This document shows, piece after piece, positions 54,987 to 64,000 of a stretch of DNA of 64,000 nucleotides; the stretch's first letter is position 1; the number at the start of each line of letters is the position of its first letter. The translations under genes and the position numbers were made by a program. The notes below the pieces were generated by a model. That model had not been told where the DNA came from. It did not search any database and saw only the letters and a list, made by a program, of their open reading frames with translations. Source of the stretch: Oceanicaulis sp. Lineage in GTDB: Bacteria; Pseudomonadota; Alphaproteobacteria; Caulobacterales; Maricaulaceae. The DNA is taken from positions 1,947,501 to 2,011,500 of the forward strand of contig CP157796.1 of NCBI GenBank assembly GCA_040112665.1. The letters run 5' to 3'.

Positions 54987-55915
54987 ACCGCGAGCAGCTT
55001 GCGCGCCGCTTCGCTGTCTGCGGCGATCTGGGCTTTCAGCGCGTCGAGGCCGTCGAATTTCCGCTCGGGACGCAGGAAGGCGACGAGTTCGGTCTCCAGC
55101 GTCTGGCCGTAAAGATCGGCCTCGAAGTCAAACAGATGAACTTCCAGCCGCGCTTCGGTCCCCTCCACGGTCGGACGGCGGCCCAGATTGGCCACGCCTG
55201 CGACCAGCCGGCCGTCGGCGAGCCGTGACCTTGTGGCGTATACCCCGAAGGCGGGGCGGACATACTCGCCAAGCGGCACGTTCGCGGTGGGAAAGCCGAT
55301 CGTGCGGCCCCGCCGGTCGCCCGACTGGACCGCGCCCTCGATCGCGAAGGGCCGGCCCAGCAGCACCGCGGCGCGCTGGGGATCGCCGTCGCGAAGGGCG
55401 TTGCGCACGTCGGAGGAGGAGATCTTGCCGTCCGCGCCCTCAGCCTTCACCGCCGGGGCGACGCGCGCCTCGATTCCGTGCGCGGAGCCGATCGTCTTCA
55501 GTGCGGCGGCGTTTCCCGCCCGGTCCTTGCCGAAGCAGAAATCCGCGCCCGTGACGACGCCTTTCAGCCCCAGCCCTTCGGCCAGCACCTCGGCGACGAA
55601 CGCCTCAGGCGTCATGCCCGCCAGCGTGCGGTCGAACACGATGTGATGGACGATCTCAACGCCCTCGGCCTTCAGCGCGCGCACGCGCTGGGCCTCGCTC
55701 ATCAGGGCGAAGGGCTCGGCGTTCGGCTGGAAAAGCACGCGCGGATGGGGGCTGAAGACCGCTGCGGCAGGCGGGGCGCCGAGATCGGCCGCGAGCGCCT
55801 TGGCTTCGGCGATCACGGCGGCGTGGCCGCGATGCACGCCGTCGAAATTGCCCAGCGCCGCGACCGCGCCGCGCGCAGCCTCCGGCAGGCCGGAATGACC
55901 GTGAAAGACGCTCAT
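54983..55915 (-). CDS. ribF: Bifunctional riboflavin kinase / FAD synthetase
   Basis: 310 aa. The N-terminal nucleotidyltransferase has GNFDGVHRGHAAVI, and the C-terminal kinase has GRTIGFPTANVPL. Makes FMN then FAD from riboflavin. BLUF and nitroreductase genes in this window need its products, but no special link is implied. Confidence 0.95.
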   Translation of the reverse strand: MSVFHGHSGLPEAARGAVAALGNFDGVHRGHAAVIAEAKALAADLGAPPAAAVFSPHPRVLFQPNAEPFALMSEAQRVRALKAEGVEIVHHIVFDRTLAGMTPEAFVAEVLAEGLGLKGVVTGADFCFGKDRAGNAAALKTIGSAHGIEARVAPAVKAEGADGKISSSDVRNALRDGDPQRAAVLLGRPFAIEGAVQSGDRRGRTIGFPTANVPLGEYVRPAFGVYATRSRLADGRLVAGVANLGRRPTVEGTEARLEVHLFDFEADLYGQTLETELVAFLRPERKFDGLDALKAQIAADSEAARKLLAV

Positions 55916-55916
55916 C

Positions 55917-56357
55917 TCAAGCGGCGGACGCCCTGCGCTTCCTGACGATCACTTCGGCGTCGGCCTCCATGCAGGTCTGCCCGTCCACCTCGCACACGCA
56001 GGCGAGCTTCACCCGCCGCGCCTTGATGTCGATGTCGGTGACCGTGGCGCGCGCTCTCACCGTGTCGCCGATCCGCACGGGACGTTCGAACCGCATGGTC
56101 ATGCCCGCGAACACCGCGCCGGGGCCGGGCAGATGGTTGCCCAGCACGCAGGAGACGTAGCTGGCCACCAGCGCGCCGTGCGCGATCCGGCCGCGGAAGG
56201 GCGAGCGCGCGGCGTAGGCCTCGTCCATGTGCAGCGGATTGAAGTCGCCGGACACCTCGGCGAACTTGCGTACGGCGTCTTCGTCGACCAGCCGGGTGAT
56301 TTCGGCGCTCTGGCCGACCTCCAGCTCGGTGATCGAATAGCCCTCTTTCTCGCTCAT
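55917..56357 (-). CDS. MaoC-like (R)-specific enoyl-CoA hydratase family protein
   Basis: 146 aa single hot-dog domain. Catalytic pattern SGDFNPLHMDEAYA and GRIAHGALVASY (Asp and His). Hydrates enoyl-CoA, sometimes feeding polyhydroxyalkanoate synthesis. Ends 1 base upstream of the ribF start, on the same strand. Confidence 0.9.
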   Translation of the reverse strand: MSEKEGYSITELEVGQSAEITRLVDEDAVRKFAEVSGDFNPLHMDEAYAARSPFRGRIAHGALVASYVSCVLGNHLPGPGAVFAGMTMRFERPVRIGDTVRARATVTDIDIKARRVKLACVCEVDGQTCMEADAEVIVRKRRASAA

Positions 56358-56388
56358 GACTCGCGCTCCTGCCGCATCGGCCGCGTGT

Positions 56389-56404
56389 TTAACCGATTTT
56401 TGAC
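56389..56404 (+). promoter_or_regulatory. CtrA-like site upstream of the cheY gene
   Basis: ttaa-N7-ttgac, one mismatch from TTAA-N7-TTAAC, 85 bases before the cheY start and in the gap between divergent maoC and cheY. CtrA controls motility genes in several alphaproteobacteria. Motif only. Confidence 0.4.
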
Positions 56405-56489
56405 CGCGCTTGTCTAGGTTTCCCGAACAGAGAGAGCGAGAAACGCGCTCTCCGGGTGGACGACGGTGGAAACACGGGAGTGGGGTGAT

Positions 56490-56876
56490 ATGGCTGTCGA
56501 AATGTCGATGCCGATCCTGGTGGTGGACGATTACAAGACCATGGTCCGGATCATCAAGAATCTGCTCAAGCAGATCGGGTTTGAAAACGTGGACGAAGCC
56601 TCGGACGGCACCGAGGCCTTCGAACTGATGAAGAAGAAGAAGTACGGTCTGGTCATCTCCGACTGGAACATGGAGCCGATGACCGGCTACGAGCTTCTGC
56701 AGCGCGTGCGTGCGGACGAGACGACGAAGTCCACGCCCTTCATCATGGTCACGGCGGAATCCAAGACCGAAAACGTCATCGCGGCGAAAAAGGCGGGCGT
56801 GAACAACTACATCGTCAAGCCGTTCAACGCCGGCACGCTGAAAGCCAAGATGACCGCCGTCATCGGCGATTTCTAG
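56490..56876 (+). CDS. cheY: CheY-type response regulator
   Basis: 128 aa from ATG 56490. Single receiver domain: acidic pair Asp13-Asp14, phosphorylation site Asp58 (ISDWNMEP), Thr88 (VTAES) and Lys110 (VKPFN). Binds the flagellar switch when phosphorylated. cheZ follows 73 bases later, so the pair likely forms one unit. Confidence 0.94.
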   Translation: MAVEMSMPILVVDDYKTMVRIIKNLLKQIGFENVDEASDGTEAFELMKKKKYGLVISDWNMEPMTGYELLQRVRADETTKSTPFIMVTAESKTENVIAAKKAGVNNYIVKPFNAGTLKAKMTAVIGDF

Positions 56877-56949
56877 ATTTCAGGCTCGCCGGCGCGCCCT
56901 GCGCGCCGACCGTTCGAGCCGATACGCAATCTGAGGGAAGGAAGCCGCT

Positions 56950-57618
56950 ATGCCTGCCGCAGAAGTAGCAGCGCGCGTGCGCGAAAGCCTCCAGTCGGTG
57001 AAAGCCGCCGACCTGAAGGACGCCCAGCTGATCGAGGTGCTTCGCCTCGCCCAGCAACTGACCGACACCATGCAGCTCTTCTTCGGGTCGCTCGACCGGT
57101 CGATCCATGAAGAGTTCAACGCCATCGCGGCCTATATCGCCCGGACCCGGGACGAGATCGCCCAGCTGCGCCCCAACGACATCAAGGAGCAGCGCATCCC
57201 CGTCGCCGGCGCCGAACTCGAGGCGGTCGTCACCGACACCGAGAAGGCGACCGAAGCGATCATGAGCGAGGCCGAGAGCCTGATGGCCGCCGAGCCGACC
57301 GATCTGGACGCCTACAAGGCCCAGGTCGACGAGGCGATGTGCCGGATCATCGAGAACTGCTCGTTCCAGGATCTCGCCGGCCAGCGCGTCTCCAAGGTCG
57401 TCAATTCGCTCAAGCACGTCGAAAGCCGGGTCGCCCGCTTCGCCGCGACCATGGGCGTCCGCGACGCGGAGATGACCGAGGAGGAGCGCGCCGACGCCGA
57501 ACGGAAGAAGGCGCTTCACCTGAACGGTCCGGCCATGGGCGGGCCTGAAACCAAGCAGGACGCGGTCGATGATCTGATGGCCATGGACCAGGACGCGATC
57601 GACGCGCTCTTCGACTAG
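56950..57618 (+). CDS. cheZ: Chemotaxis phosphatase CheZ
   Basis: 222 aa. The catalytic segment NCSFQDLAGQRVSKVV is at ~136-151 with Asp141 and Gln145, two positions from E. coli Asp143 and Gln147. Long helical hairpin before it; the C-terminal helix DQDAIDALFD matches the CheY-binding peptide. Removes phosphate from CheY. Present in only part of the alphaproteobacteria. Confidence 0.94.
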   Translation: MPAAEVAARVRESLQSVKAADLKDAQLIEVLRLAQQLTDTMQLFFGSLDRSIHEEFNAIAAYIARTRDEIAQLRPNDIKEQRIPVAGAELEAVVTDTEKATEAIMSEAESLMAAEPTDLDAYKAQVDEAMCRIIENCSFQDLAGQRVSKVVNSLKHVESRVARFAATMGVRDAEMTEEERADAERKKALHLNGPAMGGPETKQDAVDDLMAMDQDAIDALFD

Positions 57619-57635
57619 GCCTCCCAACGTCAGAC

Positions 57636-57675
57636 ACAAAAAAGCCCTTCCGGCGCTGGCCGGAAGGGCTTTTTC
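57636..57675. terminator. Terminator of the cheY-cheZ unit
   Basis: Stem aagcccttccgg / ccggaagggctt with a 6-base loop, an A-run before and ttttt after. Lies 18 bases past cheZ and 17 bases before the end of the convergent chemoreceptor gene; usable by both strands. Confidence 0.9.
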
Positions 57676-57691
57676 GTGGAGGTCCGCGCCG

Positions 57692-59050
57692 TCAGGCGGC
57701 GCGGATGCCCTTGAGGAATTCGGCGACGCCGGAGCGCAGCTCCTCGGCCTTCTTGCCCAGATCCTCGGAGGCCTGCACCACGGAATTGGCGGACTCGCTG
57801 GTCTCCTGGGCGCCGGCCTGAACCTCGCTGATAGTGCGCGAGACCGAGGCCGCGCTTTCGGCGGTCTGGCCGGTGTTGCGGCTGATCTCGGCGGTGGCCG
57901 CGTTCTGCTCCTCGACCGCGGCGGAAATCGAGGCGGACAGCGCGTTCAGCTGCTCGACCGAGCCTGCGACCTCGTCGATCGCCTTCACCGCTTCCTCGAC
58001 CACGGACTGGACCTCGCCGATCTGCGCGCCGATCTCCTCGGTCGCCTTGGCGGTCTGTCCGGCGAGGGTCTTCACCTCGCTGGCCACCACCGCGAAGCCC
58101 TTGCCCGCTTCGCCGGCGCGCGCGGCTTCGATCGTGGCGTTGAGCGCGAGAAGATTGGTCTGCTCGGCCACGGTCTCGATGAGCGTGACGATCTCGCCGA
58201 TCTTCTTGGCGGCCGCTTCCAGCCGGGACATCGTCTCGGCGGTCTTGCGCGCGCGCGCCGTGGCGCCGGCGCTGGTGTCCGCCGCTTCGCCGGCGCGCTG
58301 GGCGATCTCGCCGATGGCGCTGGTGAGCTGGGCGGCGGCCGTGGCGACGGCGTTGGCGGTCGCGGTGGCTTCTTCAGCGGCGGCGGCCACCGAAGAGGCG
58401 CGTTCACTGGTGCCGTCGGCGGTCTGGTTCATCGCCCGGGCCGAGCCGCCCATTTCCTGCGACGCCGCGGCGAGCGCGGAGACCACGCCGGCGATCTTCT
58501 GTTCGAACTCGGCGGCCATGGCCTCGCGCTCTTCGGTCTTCTTCTTCGCCGCGCAGGCGTCGATCGTGGACATCACCAGATCGACGTCCAGGAAGGCGGC
58601 CTTGTTCACCGCGTCGAGATCGGCTTCGAGATCGGCCGAGCCGGCGCCGCGGCCGAAGCCGAAGCGGCCCGAGCCGCCATGACGCTTCGCCATGGCCTTG
58701 AGCAGGCCGCCGACGAGCTTGGCGTAGCCGCCGAAATACCAGTTCGGTTTCAGGCCGAGCCGGGCGTGCGCCTCGCCGATGCGGCGGACGCTGTCGAGAT
58801 ACTCATGGTCGAACTTGGCGTCGCAGATGCGCAGCCAGTGATCGAGCTGCTTGATTCGGGCGTGCTCGCGCATTTTCGGGGTGCGGAACATCTCGTCGAC
58901 TTCGGGGTGCTTGGCGATGTCGGCGTAGAACCGGTCCAGAATCGCGGGCAGCACCTCGGCCACCAGCGGTTTGAGCGCGCGCAGGCGTTTTCGGTCCGCC
59001 TCGCCCAGCTCCAGAAATTCGAACCGCTCGTGAAGCGTTTCCCCCGACAT
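57692..59050 (-). CDS. Globin-coupled chemoreceptor 1 (HemAT-like)
   Basis: 452 aa from ATG 59050. The N-terminal ~175 residues form a globin-coupled sensor: B10 Tyr42 (DRFY) and the proximal His95 ([18 protein letters not shown]). No membrane segment, so a soluble oxygen sensor. The C-terminal part is an MCP signalling domain ([20 protein letters not shown]). Ends in IRAA. Paralogous to the next gene. Confidence 0.95.
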   Translation of the reverse strand: MSGETLHERFEFLELGEADRKRLRALKPLVAEVLPAILDRFYADIAKHPEVDEMFRTPKMREHARIKQLDHWLRICDAKFDHEYLDSVRRIGEAHARLGLKPNWYFGGYAKLVGGLLKAMAKRHGGSGRFGFGRGAGSADLEADLDAVNKAAFLDVDLVMSTIDACAAKKKTEEREAMAAEFEQKIAGVVSALAAASQEMGGSARAMNQTADGTSERASSVAAAAEEATATANAVATAAAQLTSAIGEIAQRAGEAADTSAGATARARKTAETMSRLEAAAKKIGEIVTLIETVAEQTNLLALNATIEAARAGEAGKGFAVVASEVKTLAGQTAKATEEIGAQIGEVQSVVEEAVKAIDEVAGSVEQLNALSASISAAVEEQNAATAEISRNTGQTAESAASVSRTISEVQAGAQETSESANSVVQASEDLGKKAEELRSGVAEFLKGIRAA

Positions 59051-59115
59051 GGCCCTGTCCTTTCCCGAAAGACGCACGAAGTGTGCGGGAATTGTGAGCA
59101 GGTTCGTCGAACGCA

Positions 59116-59131
59116 GTTAATCAATCCTGAC
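59116..59131 (-). promoter_or_regulatory. Weak CtrA-like motif upstream of chemoreceptor 1
   Basis: On the minus strand gtca-N7-ttaac, two mismatches from TTAA-N7-TTAAC, 66 bases before the start at 59050. Listed because its position parallels the better site of the paralogue at 60619. Confidence 0.25.
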
Positions 59132-59204
59132 GCATGAGTGCGTTCCGATGAAAAAGGGCGCGCCGTCGCCGGCGCGCCCTCGCAGTCTCGGATCTGATCG
59201 CCGA

Positions 59205-60563
59205 TCAGGCGGCGCGGATGCGCTCAAGGAAGCCTTTGACGTCCTCGCGCAGCCTGCGGGCTTCCCCGCCCAGACGGTCGGCGGCGCCCACCACGTCGGC
59301 TGCTGCGGCGCTGGTCTCCTGCGCGCCGGTCAGCACGTGGGTGATGGTCTCGCTGACCGAGCCGGCGCTGGCGGCGGTCTGGTCGGTGTTGCGGCTGATC
59401 TCCGAGGTCGCCGCGTTCTGCTCCTCGACCGCCGCGGAGATCGAGGCGGACACCCCGTTCACCCGGTCCACGCTCCGGGCCACCGCGTCGATCGCCTTGA
59501 CCGCCTCGGCGACGACCGACTGCACCGCGCCGATCTGGGCGCTGATCTCCTCGGTGGCTTTGGCGGTCTGACCGGCGAGCGATTTCACTTCGCTGGCGAC
59601 GACCGCGAAACCCTTGCCAGCCTCACCGGCGCGCGCGGCCTCGATCGTGGCGTTCAGGGCCAGCAGGTTCGTCTGCTCGGCGACGTTCTCGATCAGGGTG
59701 ACGATCTCGCCGATCTTGTTCGCCGCATCCGACAGCGCGGCCATGGTCTCGCCCGTGCGCTGGGCCTCGCGCGCGGCTTCGGTGGACGTGCTCGCCGCTT
59801 CGCCTGCGCTGCGGGCGATCTCCTGGATGGCGCGGGTCAGCTCCGCCGCGGCCCCGGCGACCGACTGCGCGGTCGCTGTGGCTTCCTCGGCGGCGGCGGC
59901 CACGGTGGAGGCGCGATCGGTGGACTGGTCGGCCGCACCGGCCATGGTGCGCGCGCTGCCCGAAAGCGCCTCGGAGCTTTCCGCAATGGTGTCCGCGATC
60001 GCAGCGATGCGGGTCTCGAACTCGCCGGCGAGCGCGTCGAAGGTCTTCATGCGCTCGTCCTGCTGGTGCTTGTAGATGACGGTCATCACCATCTCCATGT
60101 CCAGCATGACGGTCTTGACCAGCACCGAGACGCGTTCGCGGGCGTCCTCGGCCTTGGCCCGCCAGCCGCCGAAAAAGCCCGACTTGGTCCGCTGGGTGTC
60201 GAGCACGGCGGTGATCAGCCCCATGAGAAGGAAGTTGTAGGCGCCGAAATACCATTGCGGGTCGAGCTTCATGTTCGCGTGCGTCGTGCCGACCCGGATC
60301 ACGGAGGCGGCGTAATCGTCGTCGAACTTCGCCTCGACGATGCGCTTCCAGTGCAGAAGCTGCTTTTCCTTGGCGTGATCGACATACTCCGCACCGCCGA
60401 ACATGGCGTAGACCTCGGGCCAGTCCTTCAGATGCGCGTAGAATTCGTCGAGAATGGCGGGGAAGCGGTCCTCGATCACCGGCTTGAGGTCGCGCAGAAG
60501 CGCCCGGTCGCGCTCGCCGACATTCATGAAGGCGAGGCGGGTCTTGAAGTCGATGTCGGTCAC
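59205..60563 (-). CDS. Globin-coupled chemoreceptor 2 (HemAT-like)
   Basis: 452 aa from GTG 60563, chosen because ggggga stands just upstream; an upstream TTG at 60578 is less likely. Tyr42 and His95 ([18 protein letters not shown]) lie at the same residue numbers as in receptor 1. The linker and methylation helices differ. Also ends in IRAA. Tandem duplication with later divergence is likely. Confidence 0.94.
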   Translation of the reverse strand: MTDIDFKTRLAFMNVGERDRALLRDLKPVIEDRFPAILDEFYAHLKDWPEVYAMFGGAEYVDHAKEKQLLHWKRIVEAKFDDDYAASVIRVGTTHANMKLDPQWYFGAYNFLLMGLITAVLDTQRTKSGFFGGWRAKAEDARERVSVLVKTVMLDMEMVMTVIYKHQQDERMKTFDALAGEFETRIAAIADTIAESSEALSGSARTMAGAADQSTDRASTVAAAAEEATATAQSVAGAAAELTRAIQEIARSAGEAASTSTEAAREAQRTGETMAALSDAANKIGEIVTLIENVAEQTNLLALNATIEAARAGEAGKGFAVVASEVKSLAGQTAKATEEISAQIGAVQSVVAEAVKAIDAVARSVDRVNGVSASISAAVEEQNAATSEISRNTDQTAASAGSVSETITHVLTGAQETSAAAADVVGAADRLGGEARRLREDVKGFLERIRAA

Positions 60564-60618
60564 GGAAGGGTCCCCCAAAGCAAATAAGGTTCTCAGGGTT
60601 TCTCATCGGCCGAACGCG

Positions 60619-60634
60619 GTTAACGCATGATTGA
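60619..60634 (-). promoter_or_regulatory. CtrA-like site upstream of chemoreceptor 2
   Basis: On the minus strand tcaa-N7-ttaac, one mismatch from TTAA-N7-TTAAC, 55 bases before the GTG start. The same variant occurs before the nlpD-like gene. Confidence 0.4.
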
Positions 60635-60649
60635 ATTAAGACATTCGTC

Positions 60650-61237
60650 TCAGTCCTGCGCGCTTCGGTCGCGGCGGGCGGCGCGCAGATAGGGCAGGGC
60701 GGTCCACACCGTGAGGACGGCCAGGAACCAGACCGCGCCGACCCAGGGATAGAACCAGACCGCGACGTCGCGCAGGCCGGCGATCACCAGCACGAAGGGC
60801 GCGGCGACGATCACCATCTGGATCGCGGTCTTCGTCTTGGCTTCGGCGCTGACCGACAGGCTGCCGCCCGAGGGCTGGCGCAGGCGCAGCCCGGTCACCA
60901 CCATGTCGCGGATCACCACGATCGCCACCGGCACGGTGAGCCAGGGATCGAAGGCGCTGATCACCGCGTAGGCGATGAGATACGGCCCGACGAGCAGCTT
61001 GTCGGCGATCGGGTCGAGCAGGGCGCCGAGCGGGCTGACCACGCCCATCCGCCGCGCGAGCCAGCCGTCGAGCCAGTCGCTCGCCGCAGCGACGACGAAC
61101 AGCACGCCTGAGGCCAGACCATAGGCGACCGCCTCGCTCTCCACCGACGCGCTCGCGCTCATCAGAAGCAGCCATGCGCCCACAGGCCCGGCGAGGGCGC
61201 GGAAGATCGAGACGGCGTTCGGCAGGTGATTCAGCAT
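60650..61237 (-). CDS. pgsA: CDP-diacylglycerol-glycerol-3-phosphate 3-phosphatidyltransferase
   Basis: 195 aa from ATG 61237. The CDP-alcohol phosphotransferase motif is complete: DWLDGWLARR followed by G, D and D (SPLGALLDPIADK). Several membrane helices. Makes phosphatidylglycerophosphate for phospholipid synthesis. Normally next to uvrC; here separated by a 2-kb opposite-strand gene. Confidence 0.95.
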   Translation of the reverse strand: MLNHLPNAVSIFRALAGPVGAWLLLMSASASVESEAVAYGLASGVLFVVAAASDWLDGWLARRMGVVSPLGALLDPIADKLLVGPYLIAYAVISAFDPWLTVPVAIVVIRDMVVTGLRLRQPSGGSLSVSAEAKTKTAIQMVIVAAPFVLVIAGLRDVAVWFYPWVGAVWFLAVLTVWTALPYLRAARRDRSAQD

Positions 61238-61374
61238 CAGCGGGTCCAAAGGGTCAGCAGTTTAGGTCCGAGAGGATGAGTAAGCCATTCGTTGGTGGAG
61301 AGGGCGCCCCCACCCTCCTCTTTGAGCGACAGATTCTACCAGCCTAACGCGTAATGCCCGAAAAGGAGGGCGTT

Positions 61375-63420
61375 ATGCTTCGAGACTCGACCACTGCGGC
61401 TGCAATCTTTTTTTGCCTCAGCCTCGTGCTCACAGGCTGCGGAGGGGGCGGCGGATCGCAAACTCCCCCGCCAGCTCCACCACCTCCGCCGCCACCTCCA
61501 CCTCCGCCGCCGGTGACGGATTTCGTGGCGCTCGCGCGGACATTCCCGGAAATGCCGAAAGAGATTTCAGAGTTGCTGGCGATTTCCCCGAGCGCGACCG
61601 GCACGTTCGGGTCAGGGCTGCCCCTCGACGATCTTGAGTACACGATCTACGACACCGACTACATGGAGGGTGAGACGCATGGGTACGACACATTCATGCC
61701 GGTCGATCCCGCCGATGAGTATCCTGGCGCCGCTCGGATCAACATTATCCGGACGGTCAACAACACCGATCTCGACAGCCGCTACAGCGGCGCGCGCGGC
61801 GACCGGATCATTCTGGGCGTCGATGAGAAACCGCACCCGTTCTTCGTCTCGCCCGATGACGGCGAGGACAACGACTACGCTGTGGTGTCGAATTTCGACT
61901 ACGAGAACGGCGCGATCCAGTTGCGCGGAACCGCGTCGGACTACGAGCTGATTTTCTGCGACGAGGTTGCCGACGGGTGCCGTTCAGGCGGCTACTACCT
62001 CTTCTATACCGGCTTCGAAGCGCCAGACCTCGTGGCGTTCGTCTTTCCGTGTGACGATCTGGCGGATACGATTTCCGGCGCACCCCCGAATAATCCGGAT
62101 GCGATGTGCAATGCGTCCGGTGAGCTGAGCCTTGCCGACCCAAACCAGTTCCTTTTCGCCGAGCCGATTGAGGACGAACCGACTATCGACAGAACCAGAT
62201 TGAGCGGCTTTCAGTTCGGTGGGGATGGCAAAGACATCGTGGGCGGTTTCACGCTTGATGCGGCCGGCAATGTCTATGCGTTCGGCATGAGCGACAGCAA
62301 TCTCGACGGAGGTGTTCGCAGCGACAATGAAGTGTTCATCTCTCGGTTTGCGCCCGACGGGACTGAGCGTTGGGTCACAGAGCTGCCTTTGCCTGACGGC
62401 AGCCTGATCTGGGACGCGGTCGCGGACGACACGTACCTTTACGCCGCAGGCCGGACCCTCGGTGCGTTGGACGGATTCACCAATGCCGGGCGGTGGGACG
62501 GCATCTTGTTGAAGCTGCGCCTCGACACCGGCGAGATTGTCGCGACCGACCAGTTCGGCAATGAAGGGCTGGACGGGTACGGGCAGATCGTCCTCGACGA
62601 TGACGGCAATCTGTATGTCTCGGCCCAGGGCAGCCGACCGGGTGAGTCCGGGACCGACCCGTATCATCTTGTCGCGAAACACCGCCAGTCCGACCTGTCG
62701 AATGTCTGGCGCAGGATCGAGGCTCCCGAAGTGGGCGCGGACCGCGTCGTCGTATCCGAGGCATGGGGCGGCCTCAGCTACATACCCGGAGCAACGCCGG
62801 GTGACGGGACGCTGGTCGCGGCCGGATGGTATTTCACCAACGGCGGCTCTAACGCCTGGATCGAGGCGCTGGCCGATCTCAACACAGCCACGCCGATCCG
62901 GATCGCCTCCAATGTGGTCGCAAGCGATGGGGTGGAGGCCGACTGGCTGCTGGACCATGCAGTGGCCGCAGACGGGTCCGTATACGCGGTCGGATTCACC
63001 ACCGGCGATCTCGACGGCACACAGATCGGGCGTGGAGATGGGATCGTGATACGATACGACTCTTCCCTCGCCAATCCGACTGTCCGGCAAATCGGCACTC
63101 AATTCTCCGATGCGTTCCGCAATATCGAGATTTCGCCTGACGGCCGGATATTCGCTCTCGGCTACACCTACGGCGACTTCGAGGGCCTTCAGAATGAAAA
63201 CCCGGATCGCACCACCGCAGATGTACTCGTGGTCGAGCTTTCCCCCGATCTCGACGTGATCGGCTCGTTTCAGTTCGGGACCAGAGGTGAAGACCGGGGC
63301 TACCTCCGCCTCTTCGGTGACGAAGTCGCAGTCGGCGGCATGACGGAGATGGCTCTTGCTGGCGAGAACAACGGATCGTTCGACGGGTACGTCGTGCGAA
63401 TCCCGATGGCCGAGTTCTAA
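61375..63420 (+). CDS. Large lipoprotein with beta-propeller-like (SBBP) repeats
   Basis: 681 aa from ATG 61375 with aaggaggg upstream. Lipobox LTGC (Cys22), then Gly-rich and a ~17-residue polyproline stretch, a ~200-residue domain with several Cys, and a C-terminal set of repeats of the type DAAGNVYAFGMSDSNLDG, DDDGNLYVSAQGS, AADGSVYAVGFTTGDLDG, SPDGRIFALGYTYGDFEG, as in SBBP beta-propellers. Exported and acidic; probably a surface or outer-membrane lipoprotein. Its codon use appears less GC-biased than neighbours. Confidence 0.82.
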   Translation: MLRDSTTAAAIFFCLSLVLTGCGGGGGSQTPPPAPPPPPPPPPPPPVTDFVALARTFPEMPKEISELLAISPSATGTFGSGLPLDDLEYTIYDTDYMEGETHGYDTFMPVDPADEYPGAARINIIRTVNNTDLDSRYSGARGDRIILGVDEKPHPFFVSPDDGEDNDYAVVSNFDYENGAIQLRGTASDYELIFCDEVADGCRSGGYYLFYTGFEAPDLVAFVFPCDDLADTISGAPPNNPDAMCNASGELSLADPNQFLFAEPIEDEPTIDRTRLSGFQFGGDGKDIVGGFTLDAAGNVYAFGMSDSNLDGGVRSDNEVFISRFAPDGTERWVTELPLPDGSLIWDAVADDTYLYAAGRTLGALDGFTNAGRWDGILLKLRLDTGEIVATDQFGNEGLDGYGQIVLDDDGNLYVSAQGSRPGESGTDPYHLVAKHRQSDLSNVWRRIEAPEVGADRVVVSEAWGGLSYIPGATPGDGTLVAAGWYFTNGGSNAWIEALADLNTATPIRIASNVVASDGVEADWLLDHAVAADGSVYAVGFTTGDLDGTQIGRGDGIVIRYDSSLANPTVRQIGTQFSDAFRNIEISPDGRIFALGYTYGDFEGLQNENPDRTTADVLVVELSPDLDVIGSFQFGTRGEDRGYLRLFGDEVAVGGMTEMALAGENNGSFDGYVVRIPMAEF

Positions 63421-63549
63421 AGACCTTCGTTGATTCGCGAGGGCTGGCGCGAGGATGATCTTCGCCCCATCGGGCTTACACCGTTCAGAGGATCGCGAAC
63501 CATGGGGAGGCACGCCCTGCCTTTCGACGGGGAAAGAGCCGGCCCGCTC

Positions 63550-64000
63550 TCACTCGTGGAAATGGTCGTAGATCTTCTTCGCCAGCGCTTTGGACACGCC
63601 TTCGACCTTTTCAAGGTCGGCGAGATCGGCGCGGCTGACCGCGCGCGCCGAGCCGAAATGCTTCAACAGCGCGCTCTTGCGCGAGGCGCCGACGCCGGTG
63701 ATGTCGTCGAGCGGGTTTTCCCGGATCTGTTTTGAGCGCTTGGCCCTGTGGCCGGTGATGGCGAAGCGGTGCGCCTCGTCGCGGATGCGCTGCAGATAGT
63801 AGAGCACCGGATCGTTCATCGGCAGGCGGATCGGCGGCTTGCAGTCCATGTAGAAGACCTCGCGGCCGGCGTCGCGGTCAGGCCCCTTGGCGACCGAGGC
63901 GACGGGCACGTCGTCCACGCCCAGCTCCGCCATGACCTCCATGACTGCGGACAGCTGGCCCTTGCCGCCGTCGATAAGGACGAGATCGGGGACCGGCGCG
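63550..64000 (-). CDS. uvrC: Excinuclease ABC subunit C, C-terminal part (start outside window)
   Basis: Visible region: [14 protein letters not shown] and [20 protein letters not shown] of the RNase H-like nuclease domain, then the double helix-hairpin-helix ([33 protein letters not shown]) at the stop. Makes the 5' incision in nucleotide excision repair. Open at the right edge. Confidence 0.96.
   Translation of the reverse strand, partial: APVPDLVLIDGGKGQLSAVMEVMAELGVDDVPVASVAKGPDRDAGREVFYMDCKPPIRLPMNDPVLYYLQRIRDEAHRFAITGHRAKRSKQIRENPLDDITGVGASRKSALLKHFGSARAVSRADLADLEKVEGVSKALAKKIYDHFHE

Overview
The window is a GC-rich alphaproteobacterial chromosome segment. The 3' end of an rRNA operon, a TIGR02301 protein beside a NUDIX gene, a CsgH-like secreted protein and the gene string dgt / SPOR / nagZ / scpAB / tatABC / serS / surE / pcm / nlpD-like / yajC / secDF all point there. 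Prosthecate or dimorphic lineages (Caulobacterales, Maricaulales or Hyphomonadaceae type) fit best, helped by CtrA-like sites upstream of chemotaxis genes; this last step is inference.

Layout. 1-1.1 kb: 23S rRNA 3' end, 5S rRNA and terminator. 1.15-2.4 kb: a prolyl-hydroxylase-like gene. 2.6-11.46 kb: an initiator tRNA gene whose 3' half is duplicated as a perfect 47-bp direct repeat, bracketing an 8.8-kb integrative element. The element carries a tyrosine recombinase, an HTH protein of the AlpA/excisionase type, a DUF3987 helicase/primase-like protein with a short leader ORF, an HNH protein, a membrane protein and a six-gene cassette of mostly unknown genes. It has no capsid, large terminase or relaxase gene, so a phage-satellite-like element is my leading reading. 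11.5-23 kb: housekeeping and metabolic genes (CsgH-like, GST, HhH-GPD-like, DEAD-box helicase, pckA, pirin, FkbM methyltransferase, M28 peptidase, nitroreductase, erpA, dgt).

23-37.5 kb: one long co-oriented block for cell envelope, segregation and protein export. A brnT/brnA toxin-antitoxin pair with its own palindromic operator sits between scpB and tatA. argS, which usually lies between dgt and the SPOR gene, is absent, and two long palindromic repeats lie there instead. 37.8-50.8 kb: purB, a RidA-like lipoprotein, an MFS transporter, thrC, a FabH-like synthase, a zinc peptidase, amtB with an NtrC-like site, radC, tag, ygfZ, a family 9 glycosyltransferase and a two-domain GNAT protein.

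50.8-60.6 kb: a sensory region with a BLUF photoreceptor, a membrane chemoreceptor gene broken by a frameshift, a CheY-type regulator, CheZ and two tandem globin-coupled chemoreceptors of identical length. Between the two halves lie TIGR02301, NUDIX, SRAP, ribF and maoC genes. 60.6-64 kb: pgsA and the 3' end of uvrC, separated by an opposite-strand beta-propeller lipoprotein gene.

A family of roughly 148-bp palindromic (REPIN-like) repeats and derived half units fills several intergenic gaps. All functions come from reading the translated sequences; no database search was run.
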